From Thalassoglobus sp. JC818 (GTDB lineage: Bacteria > Planctomycetota > Planctomycetia > Planctomycetales > Planctomycetaceae), in assembly GCF_040717535.1 (NCBI RefSeq), contig NZ_JBFEFI010000003.1, forward strand, positions 1 to 64,000: a DNA stretch of 64,000 bases, read 5' to 3'. The position numbers and the translations under genes were made by a program. Below are positions 9,244 to 17,237 of this stretch, piece after piece. The number at the start of each line of letters is the position of its first letter. Positions within the stretch are counted from its first letter, which is position 1. The notes below the pieces were generated by a model. The model saw only the letters and a list, made by a program, of their open reading frames with translations. It did no database searches and was not told where the DNA came from.

Positions 9244-9265
9244 AATATGGCAATGTGACCATGAA
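9244..9265 (+). promoter_or_regulatory. ars duplicated element, copy 2
   Basis: AATATGGCAATGTGACC and following bases through the arsC start codon at 9261; 21 of 22 positions match 8891-8912. It lies in the 32-base gap between arsR and the first arsC. It may be a second ArsR site, an internal promoter region, or a duplicated translation-start region. Confidence 0.5.
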
Positions 9266-9707
9266 GCCATTTGTTGCTGAGAAGCCTGTTGTGCTGTTTC
9301 TGTGTACCGGAAATTCTGCCCGCAGCCAGATGGCGGAGGCGTTTCTTCGAAAACATGGCGAGGCACATTTCGATGCATGCAGTGCTGGCCTATCTCCAAA
9401 AGGCATCCACCCATTCACCACTCAAGTCATGAACGAAGTGGGAATCAGCCTCGACAGTCATCGATCGAAATCGTTGAACGAGTATCTGGGGAAGGTCTCC
9501 GCGAGTCATGTGATTTTTGTTTGCGAGCAGGCGGAACAATCGTGTCCCCGGATTTGGCCATTCGCGCTCAACACGCAGTGCATGCCATTTCGTGATCCGG
9601 CAGCTGTTGAAGGGACGGAAGCCGAACAGTTGGACGCGTTTCGTTCTGTTCGAGATGACATCGAACAGCAGGTTCTCGCATGGTTGAAGAACGAAATTGG
9701 TGAGTGA
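9261..9707 (+). CDS. arsC: arsenate reductase, low-molecular-weight phosphatase type
   Basis: Reduces arsenate to arsenite in the cytoplasm. 148 residues from the ATG at 9261, which lies inside the duplicated element; the frame stays open upstream through arsR but that part is not family-like. The P-loop CTGNSARS gives the CX5R signature (C15, R21). The resolving pair is C88 and C95 in CEQAEQSC (CX6C), the layout of the thioredoxin-coupled pI258 ArsC. A DP motif (RDPAAVEGT) supplies the general acid. It is followed by a second, divergent ArsC, so one copy may have a different partner or substrate. Confidence 0.9.
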   Translation: MKPFVAEKPVVLFLCTGNSARSQMAEAFLRKHGEAHFDACSAGLSPKGIHPFTTQVMNEVGISLDSHRSKSLNEYLGKVSASHVIFVCEQAEQSCPRIWPFALNTQCMPFRDPAAVEGTEAEQLDAFRSVRDDIEQQVLAWLKNEIGE

Positions 9708-9781
9708 GTCCATCAACAGTCGTCACTCTCGATGGCTGCAAAGTGAAGAATCAAAATCGAAATCCCAACAGGAGAAGTGTG

Positions 9782-10207
9782 GTGCAGCGTGTACTTATTT
9801 TGTGCACAGGTAACTCGTGTCGATCTCAAATGGCGGAAGCACTGTGGGAATCACTCGGGGCTGGGAAGTGGGAATCTCATTCCGCTGGGTCAAAGCCGTC
9901 GGGGTATGTGCATCCACTTGCAGTTCAAGTAATGAGCGAGTTGGGAATCGATATTTCGTCTTATGAAAGCAAGTCTGTCGGGCAGATCGAGGATCAAGAT
10001 TTTGATCTTGTCGTAACTGTCTGCGACAACGCCCGGGAATCGTGTCCGGTTCTTCCCGGAGCCAAGTCCGTATTGCATTGGCCGTTTGAAGATCCTGCCG
10101 ATGCAACCGGAACCGATGTCCAGAAGTTGGAAGTCTTTCGTCGTATTCGCGATGAAATCAAACAGAAAATTTCTGGATACCTTAACTCTGTTTCACAAGG
10201 AGTCTGA
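9782..10207 (+). CDS. arsC: second thioredoxin-type arsenate reductase
   Basis: 141 residues from the GTG at 9782, chosen because AGGAG (9770-9774) lies 7 bases upstream and the protein then starts directly at the QRVLILCTGNSCRSQMAEA strand/P-loop; upstream in-frame GTGs (9704, 9779) would add unrelated residues. Catalytic C8 with CX5R, and redox Cys C81 and C88 in CDNARESC, as in pI258-type ArsC. The DP loop reads FEDPADATGT. Its stop is 2 bases before arsI. It is closer to canonical ArsC than the first copy. Confidence 0.9.
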   Translation: MQRVLILCTGNSCRSQMAEALWESLGAGKWESHSAGSKPSGYVHPLAVQVMSELGIDISSYESKSVGQIEDQDFDLVVTVCDNARESCPVLPGAKSVLHWPFEDPADATGTDVQKLEVFRRIRDEIKQKISGYLNSVSQGV

Positions 10208-10209
10208 AC

Positions 10210-10689
10210 ATGTCTCTTCAATCCGCCGTCCAATTTCCTGGCAACTTCCGATTGCACGTCGCTCTCAACGTGACGGATATCGAAAAGTCGAAGGCGTTCT
10301 ATCAGGTTCTTCTCGGTTGTGCGCCCAGTAAGGAGCGAGCGCGCTACGCGAAGTTTGAGCCGACAGATCCTTCAGTCAATTTAACATTGAACGAAGTTGA
10401 GGAAGCCTTTCAGGTTGAAGGAGGATCTGCGCACTTTGGAGTTCAGGTGAAATCTGTGGTGGATGTTCATGCTGCTCTTGAGCGATTTCAGAACACAGGA
10501 ATCGAGACCATTACTGAAGAAGCGACGACCTGTTGCTACGCAGTGCAAGACAAGGTGTGGGCTGTCGATCCCGACGGTCACAAATGGGAAGTCTTTTGCG
10601 TTCTGGAAGCAGACGCGAAAGACGAACTCTACGCACAAGCCGGATGCTGTGGTCCGGACATGGTTTCTTTCGGAAGCTGTGAAGCGTAA
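10210..10689 (+). CDS. arsI: ArsI/CadI-family vicinal-oxygen-chelate protein (organoarsenical lyase-like)
   Basis: ArsI cleaves the carbon-arsenic bond of trivalent organoarsenicals; CadI is the cadmium-induced relative. 159 residues with two glyoxalase-type modules: RLHVALNVTDIEKSKAFYQ, HFGVQV and DPDGHKWEVF give likely metal ligands H16, H75 and E127. The substrate-binding Cys pair C108-C109 in TTCCYA is typical of ArsI, and the C-terminus has further Cys (C130, C146-C147). An AAGGAG lies 9 bases before the ATG, inside the end of the preceding arsC. Context strongly favours arsenic over cadmium. Confidence 0.85.
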   Translation: MSLQSAVQFPGNFRLHVALNVTDIEKSKAFYQVLLGCAPSKERARYAKFEPTDPSVNLTLNEVEEAFQVEGGSAHFGVQVKSVVDVHAALERFQNTGIETITEEATTCCYAVQDKVWAVDPDGHKWEVFCVLEADAKDELYAQAGCCGPDMVSFGSCEA

Positions 10690-10815
10690 GTCACTCCGAA
10701 ATGTGCCGTGCCAAACGTCTCGACATCGAATTGATGTGATGCCTGAAGACGACGCACTGGCATGATCTCAATCGAACGTTGATGCTTCTCTGGCGCACTG
10801 CATCTGATGGGAGTG

Positions 10816-10846
10816 TTGAAACCAATTATTGAGTCCATGGTTTCAA
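10816..10846 (+). terminator. hairpin after the ars operon
   Basis: Perfect 9-bp inverted repeat TTGAAACCA / TGGTTTCAA with a 13-base loop, 127 bases after arsI. No T-tract follows, so it is at best an imperfect terminator or a processing hairpin. Confidence 0.35.
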
Positions 10847-10947
10847 TCTCGAATCGTATCCATCGGAATACGTGTGTCAGCGAAGCTCAACTTCTTTAGA
10901 GTCGGGCGTCGGTTGTATTGCTTGAGTTGAACGATCAGAATTCGTGC

Positions 10948-12105
10948 ATGAAATATCTGAACATGCAACGAACGATTCGAGTTGTCAGTAGTGTGGCAAC
11001 GATCTTCATGTTGATTGCGGGCAATGTCCTGGCGGAACCTCCAGCTGCGGAAGTTCTCTCGATCCGAACGATCAGTCGACAGCCTGAGTTCTATCATGGC
11101 TGGCCGACGTTGACTCGTCAAAAATCCGGTCGATTGCTGCTTGTCTGGTCCGGACGTCGAGAGGCCCATGTCTGTCCGTTCGGAACGGTAGAGTGGATGA
11201 CCTCCGACGATGACGGAAAGAGCTGGACCTGGCCTCGAACACTCCTCGATTCTGCGATTGATGATCGTGATTCAGGTGTTCTGGAGACTGCATCAGGCGC
11301 TATTCTGGTGACAACATTCTCTTCGCTGGCTTATGAACCGAGTCTTCAGAAGGCAATTCGAGAGAACTCGTGGGATGCGACTCGTCTCGACCGCTGGAAG
11401 TCGGAAGGCTTGATGGTGAGCGAGGCAGACCGGCAGCGAGAATTGGGGACGTGGATGTTGCGGTCAGAGGATCAGGGGCTGAATTGGTCTGCGAAGTACG
11501 ATTGTCTCGTAAACAGCCCGCATGGTCCCATTCAGCTTTCAGATGGAAGGATTCTGTATGCTGGGAAGCAGTTGTGGGAAGAAAATCGTCGAGTCGGCGT
11601 AGCTGTCTCCGGTGATGATGGAGTGAGTTGGGATTGGCTGGCGGAGATTCCCGCTCGAGAAGGGGATGACCCGAACCAGTATCACGAGCTCCATGCGGTT
11701 GAAGCTGCGAATGGAACGATTGTCGTTCATATTCGAAACCACAATTCGAAGAACCATCATGAGACACTTCAGAGCGTTTCATCCGATGGCGGCCAGACAT
11801 GGTCCGTCCCGGAATCGATCGGCGTGTGGGGCCTTCCGAGTCATCTGACCAAGTTGAGCGACGGACGATTGTTGATGACCTATGGGTATCGTCGTCGTCC
11901 TTACGGGAATCAGGCACGAATCAGCGAAGACAATGGGCAGTCTTGGTCGGAGCCGATCACAATCAGTGGTGACGGTGCTTCAGGCGACTTGGGATATCCA
12001 TCGACAGTTCAGCTTGACGATAGCTCTCTTTTGACCGTCTGGTACGAGAAGCCCGCTGAGACATCGAATGCCGTCCTGCGGATGGCTCACTGGAAACTCA
12101 AGTGA
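10948..12105 (+). CDS. exported sialidase/BNR-repeat protein
   Basis: Probable exo-alpha-sialidase-fold beta-propeller. ATG at 10948 (or 10963) gives a signal peptide ending near NVLAEPP. At least five Asp-boxes are visible in order: SDDDGKSW, SEDQGLNW, SGDDGVSW, SSDGGQTW and SEDNGQSW, each at a propeller blade. An early WPTLTR segment with VWSGRREAH could hold the first active-site Arg. Such proteins are common in planctomycetes and many have not been shown to cleave sialic acid, so the exact glycan is open. It converges on the esterase gene at 12126. Confidence 0.8.
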   Translation: MKYLNMQRTIRVVSSVATIFMLIAGNVLAEPPAAEVLSIRTISRQPEFYHGWPTLTRQKSGRLLLVWSGRREAHVCPFGTVEWMTSDDDGKSWTWPRTLLDSAIDDRDSGVLETASGAILVTTFSSLAYEPSLQKAIRENSWDATRLDRWKSEGLMVSEADRQRELGTWMLRSEDQGLNWSAKYDCLVNSPHGPIQLSDGRILYAGKQLWEENRRVGVAVSGDDGVSWDWLAEIPAREGDDPNQYHELHAVEAANGTIVVHIRNHNSKNHHETLQSVSSDGGQTWSVPESIGVWGLPSHLTKLSDGRLLMTYGYRRRPYGNQARISEDNGQSWSEPITISGDGASGDLGYPSTVQLDDSSLLTVWYEKPAETSNAVLRMAHWKLK

Positions 12106-12125
12106 GTCTCCAACTTCGCAACGGT

Positions 12126-13064
12126 TTATTGCTTCGCCATCCAGTCCTCAACGTGTTCGTTGTCATCGACAAAGCCGACTGAGTTGAGGAATTTGTCGGT
12201 CGCGATCAGAGTGGTCACGAACGGTTTGTTTTCGTGTTTGCCGAAGTTGAAGAAGCCGTGGGCGTAGTCGTCGTACAGGATGAGTTCACATCGATTGCCG
12301 GTGGCGAGCATCTCTTTTTCGAAGTACTTCGCTCCATCGAGGAGGAAGTCTTCCGTTCCAAAGAACATGATCGTTGGCGGAAGATCGGATCGGACGTTAT
12401 GAGCCGGAGAAAGGTTTTCGGACTTCGTTCCCATGCGCTCATCAAGTGTTCCGTCGCGTGAAATCCGGTCGTTCGAAAGGGGTTGATTTCCTTCGAACGG
12501 GGCCAGGGTCACGGCAGGGTTATACAGGACGAGGGCATTCGGGAGGCAGCTTGTTTCGTTCGGTTCGCCCGGTTCATCGAATTGGGAGATTGTCGCCGTG
12601 CAGGCAGCGAGGTGACCACCCGCTGATCCACCTCCGGCGGCGAGGCGATTCGGATCGATCTTCAATTCGTCGGCATGATTTCGAATCCATCGCATTGCAG
12701 ACTTGGCGTCCTGGACCGATTCTTTCGCTTTTGTCCCGTGCCTTGAGGAGACGCGGTAATCGGCCGTCATCGCGACCATTCCGCGTTCCGCGAGGTAGCG
12801 ACAGTGTTGCTCGAATTGTCTTGGCGATCCGGCTTTCCAACCTCCGCCAAAGAAAAACACGATCGCCGGACGCGGCTCTTCCGAGCGCGTTGACGGCTGG
12901 AAGATATGGATCTTCAGCTCTTCGTCGCCGACGGTTTTGTACACGCGTGCTTCAGAGCCGTCGAACTGCAGTTTGTTGTTCTCGTTCTCAGCGTATGCGC
13001 TAAGACTGGCGAAACTACAAGCTGCGACACAAAACAGACTGGTGACTCGAAATTGCAATAGCAT
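12126..13064 (-). CDS. exported alpha/beta hydrolase (acetyl-esterase-like)
   Basis: Carboxylesterase-type enzyme, probably deacylating carbohydrate. 312 residues from the ATG at 13064, preceded by GGAG at 8 bases; the frame is open further upstream but that part overlaps the sulfatase and lacks a signal. A signal peptide ends near SAYAEN. The oxyanion-hole motif is FFFGGGWKAG, the nucleophile Ser147 lies in AAGGGSAGGH, the acid is likely Asp in FGTEDFLLDG, and the catalytic His is in DYAHGFFNF. It lies 59 bases below the sulfatase stop on the same strand, suggesting one transcript for removal of sulfate and acyl groups. Confidence 0.85.
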   Translation of the reverse strand: MLLQFRVTSLFCVAACSFASLSAYAENENNKLQFDGSEARVYKTVGDEELKIHIFQPSTRSEEPRPAIVFFFGGGWKAGSPRQFEQHCRYLAERGMVAMTADYRVSSRHGTKAKESVQDAKSAMRWIRNHADELKIDPNRLAAGGGSAGGHLAACTATISQFDEPGEPNETSCLPNALVLYNPAVTLAPFEGNQPLSNDRISRDGTLDERMGTKSENLSPAHNVRSDLPPTIMFFGTEDFLLDGAKYFEKEMLATGNRCELILYDDYAHGFFNFGKHENKPFVTTLIATDKFLNSVGFVDDNEHVEDWMAKQ

Positions 13065-13123
13065 TAACTGATCTCCACTCTTCAAAGACGGGTGAATTGC
13101 ACGATGTGAATGTTGCGTTGCAC

Positions 13124-14527
13124 TTACTTCTTCAATGATGGATGAGGTGCAGCGACGCCTGGAATTCTGGTCCCTGTGACGCGATGGAATCCGTCCGGGG
13201 TGAGTTTGTCGAATCCGGGGAAGGAGTCGCCGGTCTCCTGTTGCCACTGGTTCAACATGCCTTCATGTTCCAGGGCGATGCGTTCAATTTCCGACGTCTT
13301 CGGGACATCCGTCAAAAGATTGACGAGACAATGCGGGTCGTTGACGACATCGTAGAGTTCACGTTCCGGTTGCGGTGTGTCGAAGACCAGGTTTTGTGTG
13401 GGGGCGAGGCTCTGCTCTGCGTGAAGTCGTTTCATTTCATCATAAGTTGGTGAACGAACGGCGTCTGCTGGCGGAGTTGCAGGCAGGCTGGGAGCCCAGT
13501 TTCGAACGAAGCGGTATTTGCTCGTGCAGACGCTTCGTTCAAACGCACGATAATCGTGCCAGTTGTGTTCTGAGTATGCGGAGAGCCGCGAATGAATCGT
13601 TGGAGTCCGAAGAACCGGGACGAATGACTTGCCTTGGAAAGAGTCCAGTTGCGTCGCGCCAGCGAGTTCAACAACGGTCGGGGCGATGTCGACGGTGCTC
13701 ACGATGGATGTTGTTGCTTGGTCCGGCTTGACGATCGGCGGATACCGGACGATGAAAGGAGTTTTGACTCCGTCTTCAAGGACAGTCGTTTTGCATCGGG
13801 GAAACGGTCGCCCGTTGTCGCTGATGACGAGAATGAAGGTCTCGTCGAGGACGCCCTGATTGCTGAGTTCTTCTCGGACCAATCCGATGTATTCGTCAAA
13901 GCGGCCGATTTCGTCGTAGTAGAGAGCAAGATCTTCTCGAACCGGAGTTGTGTCCGGAAAAATCGGCGGAACGATCACATCGTCATTTGTATGCGGAGGA
14001 TCAATAGCTCCCGGGCTGTAACCGCGGTGAGGATCGAAAGCAGCCAGCCACAGGAAGAACGGTTTGTCCTTCGGTCGATTTTTGAGGACATCCACCCAGT
14101 GGCCTTCTCCACCAGGACCACCGCCCTGTTTGACAAGGTCCATTTGTGAGATTGCATTGTCTCCGAGATGCCATTTCCCAACCGAAGCTGTGTAATAGCC
14201 CTTCTCACGAAGAGGTGTGCTGAGAAGCGTCTGGTCAGCCGGCAACGGCAAGTGCAGCTCTCCAGCTCCGGTTGAATGAGGATATCGACCGGTGAGGATC
14301 GAACATCGACTCGGGCTGCAGGATGAACATGTCAGGTAGGCTCGATCAAATCGCATGCCTTCCTCGGCCAGACGATCGATATTCGGCGTTCGAATATTGG
14401 GGTGGCCGTAAGCGCCGCTGTCGTCCCATGCCATATCGTCAGCGATGAAGATGACGAAGTTCGGCTGAGCGTATGTCTCCGAAACAAACAGGGAGAACAG
14501 GCAGAGTGTGGTCAGCAAACGTAGCAT
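13124..14527 (-). CDS. exported sulfatase (formylglycine, Cys type)
   Basis: Sulfuric ester hydrolase of the alkaline-phosphatase superfamily. Start taken at ATG 14527, which gives a signal peptide (LRLLTTLCLFSLFVSETYA); the frame is open upstream to 14638. Metal-binding start FVIFIADDMAWDDSG, the maturation motif CSPSRCSILTGR (first Cys becomes formylglycine), GKWHLGD, and a late ISDNGRPFPRCK replacing the usual SDNG....K. At about 467 residues it is normal size. The neighbouring esterase downstream suggests a glycan-modifying pair. Confidence 0.92.
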   Translation of the reverse strand: MLRLLTTLCLFSLFVSETYAQPNFVIFIADDMAWDDSGAYGHPNIRTPNIDRLAEEGMRFDRAYLTCSSCSPSRCSILTGRYPHSTGAGELHLPLPADQTLLSTPLREKGYYTASVGKWHLGDNAISQMDLVKQGGGPGGEGHWVDVLKNRPKDKPFFLWLAAFDPHRGYSPGAIDPPHTNDDVIVPPIFPDTTPVREDLALYYDEIGRFDEYIGLVREELSNQGVLDETFILVISDNGRPFPRCKTTVLEDGVKTPFIVRYPPIVKPDQATTSIVSTVDIAPTVVELAGATQLDSFQGKSFVPVLRTPTIHSRLSAYSEHNWHDYRAFERSVCTSKYRFVRNWAPSLPATPPADAVRSPTYDEMKRLHAEQSLAPTQNLVFDTPQPERELYDVVNDPHCLVNLLTDVPKTSEIERIALEHEGMLNQWQQETGDSFPGFDKLTPDGFHRVTGTRIPGVAAPHPSLKK

Positions 14528-14724
14528 AAGGAGCGACTCAATAGTGTGAACGATGCGAATGAGAATCTGTTGGCCGAAGCTTTGAGGCTTCCAAGACCTG
14601 TGTGATATCGACTTCTCAAATCCACGCGGGCATCTCAAGAGTTTCGAAGAGATGCCCGCAATGGGTTTTGAGGTCAGTGACCGAGATCACTTTCGACAGC
14701 GAGCGTGGAAGAAATGCCGTTCGA

Positions 14725-15303
14725 CTACTTCTTCAGGCCTTCGATGGCTGCCAGAATTTTTTGGCTGTCTTCCGCGGCATTGACTTTGTCGTCCTTGTAG
14801 ACAACTTTTCCGTTCTTGACGACAAACGTCCAGCGTTTCGCCGTTCCACCACGTGTCAGAACTTCTTCTTTTCCATCAATTTCGCGAGTGATGGATTGTT
14901 CGCCCTTTGTGAATGGGACACCGAAAGCTGTGGCAGCGACGCCATCGGGATCGGCGAGTAGTGTGAAATTGAGGTCGTGAGCTTTCTTGAAGAGTTGGTG
15001 ATTGCGAACGGAGTCTCCACTCACGCCGACAACTTCAACATCTTCGCTTTCCAGCTTCGAAAGATCGTCGCGGAATCCACATGCTTGCTTGGTGCATCCA
15101 CCGGTCATGTCCGCAGGATAGAAATACACGACTACGGTTTTTTCTGCGAAGTGCTTGTCTGAATTCCAGTTGGCACCTGTGTCATCCTGAATGACAAAGC
15201 TGGGAGCCTTGTCTCCGACGTTCAGGGTAACATCGACTGCATTTGCGAAGGCCGAACAGAGGAAAACTGAGGCCATCGTTGTGGTGAGAAGAAGTGTCTT
15301 CAT
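14725..15303 (-). CDS. exported peroxiredoxin (BCP/PrxQ type)
   Basis: Thiol peroxidase of the AhpC/TSA family, 192 residues. A signal peptide (MKTLLLTTTMASVFLCSAFANA) places it in the periplasm. The catalytic region reads FYPADMTGGCTKQACGFRD: peroxidatic Cys in GGCT and a second Cys five residues on, as in PrxQ/BCP, with Gly replacing the usual Pro before GCT. VLTRGGTAKRWTFVV supplies the conserved Arg. It stands alone, divergent from glgA. Periplasmic reductant unknown. Confidence 0.9.
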   Translation of the reverse strand: MKTLLLTTTMASVFLCSAFANAVDVTLNVGDKAPSFVIQDDTGANWNSDKHFAEKTVVVYFYPADMTGGCTKQACGFRDDLSKLESEDVEVVGVSGDSVRNHQLFKKAHDLNFTLLADPDGVAATAFGVPFTKGEQSITREIDGKEEVLTRGGTAKRWTFVVKNGKVVYKDDKVNAAEDSQKILAAIEGLKK

Positions 15304-15621
15304 GGAATGAAGCTCCAGGGAGTGATCGGTGGGAGGAAAACTGAAAGTTCAACATCGAGCATACGCCGATGACCGCTGACTCACAAGCGATGGCTGATGA
15401 ACTCGGATTCTCGGACTCTCAGAGATTTGCTTCGTCAGAGCATCAGCTGTTTTTTCAAGCGGAGAGTATCGGTATCAATTCCGGCCGATGATCAGGATTG
15501 GTGGATTCGAGCGATCCACGCCAGTCGGAATTGGAGTTTCGGGCGGTAATGCGTTACGTTCTCTTTCGTATTGTCTTCAGATGAAATTCTGAAACGTTTG
15601 TGACCATCTCAGGAGCTTTCG
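15304..15621. other. divergent intergenic region, peroxiredoxin/glgA
   Basis: About 318 bases that must contain the promoters of both flanking genes. No distinct promoter hexamers or operators could be chosen with confidence. An AGGAG lies 7 bases before the glgA start. Confidence 0.4.
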
Positions 15622-17097
15622 ATGCGGATTATGATGGTTTCTTCCGAGGCGGTTCCATTCGCGAAAACGGGTGGGCTGGCGGATGTGGCTTCCGGGCTTT
15701 CGAATGCTCTGGCTGAGGCGGGGAACGAAGTTGTTCTGGTCATGCCCTGTTATCGCCGTTTCATTTCGGAGGAGAAGCGAGGCAGCGTCGTTGGGGAAGT
15801 TCGCATTGATTTTCCCAGCACCACCATTGAAGCGACCATCTACGAGACTCGACTTCCCGGAGATCTGGTCAAAGTGCTTTTGGTCGATTGTCCGAGCTTC
15901 TTCGATCGTGCGGGATTATATGTCGAGGGGGGAAGCGACTACGCCGACAACGCTGAAAGGTTTCTCTTTTTCAGTCGGGCAGCGGTCGAACTGGCACGGA
16001 CGCTTTTCATTCCGGATGTAATTCACGCGAATGACTGGCAAACCGGTCTGATTCCAGCGCTCGTTCTGCAGAGCCGCGAACAGGGTGGCCCGCTGCAGGA
16101 TGTCGCGACGGTCATGACGATCCACAACATGGCGTTTCAGGGACAGTTCCCGAGTTGGCAGATGATGAATACCGGGATTCACCCCCGGTTCTTCAATTGG
16201 CGACAGTTGGAATTCTGGGGCCACCTGAACCTGCTCAAAGCAGGGATTGCGATGGCGGATCAGGTGACAACTGTGAGCCCGACTTACGCGAAAGAAATCT
16301 GTCGCCCGGAGTTTGGATACGGACTCGATCCCGTTCTCGAATACCGTGGGGACGATCTCGTCGGGATTCTCAACGGCGTCGACATGACCGTCTGGAATCC
16401 TGAAATCGATCCGCATCTCGACACACAGTACACTGCCGACACAGTTGAAGAAGGGAAGGCACGTTGTAAGGCTGCCCTGCAAAGAGAAGTGGGATTGCCC
16501 GAAAAGCCAGAGGCGATGTTGTTCGGCATGATTTCTCGTCTGACGGACCAGAAAGGGCTCGACTTAATCACTTTGAAGGCTGGCCAGTTTCTCGGGGCGA
16601 ATGTGCAACTCGTCGTTTTGGGAACGGGTGAAGAAAGACACGAAAACTATCTCCGCGGGCTGCAGGAGTCTCATCCGGAGAAAGTCGCAGCTATCATCGG
16701 ATTTGACGATGCCTTGGCTCATCGCATTGAAGCTGGAGCAGATGCATACTTGATGCCCAGCCAGTTTGAGCCGTGCGGGCTGAATCAGCAATACAGCTTG
16801 ATCTACGGCACTCCGCCGATCGTGAATGCTGTCGGAGGATTGGCCGATTCCGTCGTCGACACCAATTCTCAAACACTCGCCAACGGCACAGCCAACGGAT
16901 TTCAGTTTCACCACTATCACGGTGATGCGTTTCTGGACACTGTCTGGCGAGCTGTCGGCCTGTATCAGCACTTCCATGATGACTGGAGAAAGATCGTCGA
17001 TCACGGAATGCGGAAAGATTCCTCTTGGTCGGGGAGTGCTCGGAACTATATTGACGTTTACGAACGAGCCAAAGACCGAGTTCGGTCAGAGCCATGA
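15622..17097 (+). CDS. glgA: glycogen (starch) synthase
   Basis: Transfers glucose from ADP-glucose to growing alpha-1,4-glucan (GT5). 491 residues, the usual length. The N-terminus MRIMMVSSEAVPFAKTGGLA contains the KTGGL nucleotide-sugar motif. The second Rossmann domain begins near MLFGMISRLTDQKGLDL, and the catalytic loop is MPSQFEPCGLNQQ with the conserved Glu, then YGTPPIVNAVGGL. CAGGAG sits upstream of the ATG. It precedes the GH57 gene by 140 bases on the same strand; together they point to storage glucan metabolism. Confidence 0.95.
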   Translation: MRIMMVSSEAVPFAKTGGLADVASGLSNALAEAGNEVVLVMPCYRRFISEEKRGSVVGEVRIDFPSTTIEATIYETRLPGDLVKVLLVDCPSFFDRAGLYVEGGSDYADNAERFLFFSRAAVELARTLFIPDVIHANDWQTGLIPALVLQSREQGGPLQDVATVMTIHNMAFQGQFPSWQMMNTGIHPRFFNWRQLEFWGHLNLLKAGIAMADQVTTVSPTYAKEICRPEFGYGLDPVLEYRGDDLVGILNGVDMTVWNPEIDPHLDTQYTADTVEEGKARCKAALQREVGLPEKPEAMLFGMISRLTDQKGLDLITLKAGQFLGANVQLVVLGTGEERHENYLRGLQESHPEKVAAIIGFDDALAHRIEAGADAYLMPSQFEPCGLNQQYSLIYGTPPIVNAVGGLADSVVDTNSQTLANGTANGFQFHHYHGDAFLDTVWRAVGLYQHFHDDWRKIVDHGMRKDSSWSGSARNYIDVYERAKDRVRSEP

Positions 17098-17237
17098 TGA
17101 CTCAGACTTTCGCCGATCACCATCAAATGCTGACTGGTTTGTTCGATGTGCAGCTGTGTGTTGCGTTCGAGTTTTTGTCTTGGATCGCTACGAGCGTTCA
17201 GTCGTAGCGTGACGTCGATTCTGATGAAGTGTTCCCG

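Noticed and set aside
8642-9421. 259-codon minus-strand frame across arsR
   Set aside because: Overlaps two well-supported plus-strand genes and the ars promoter; no recognisable domain.
11300-11917. 205-codon minus-strand frame opposite the sialidase
   Set aside because: Low-complexity Ser/Arg/His composition and no motif; the sialidase strand has Asp-boxes throughout.
12374-13003. Long plus-strand frame (209 codons) opposite the esterase gene
   Set aside because: Arg/Ser-rich antisense shadow of a clear enzyme with catalytic motifs on the other strand.
15390-15450. GCTGATG / CATCAGC inverted repeat followed by a T-run upstream of glgA
   Set aside because: Loop of about 45 bases and position between divergent promoters make a terminator unlikely.
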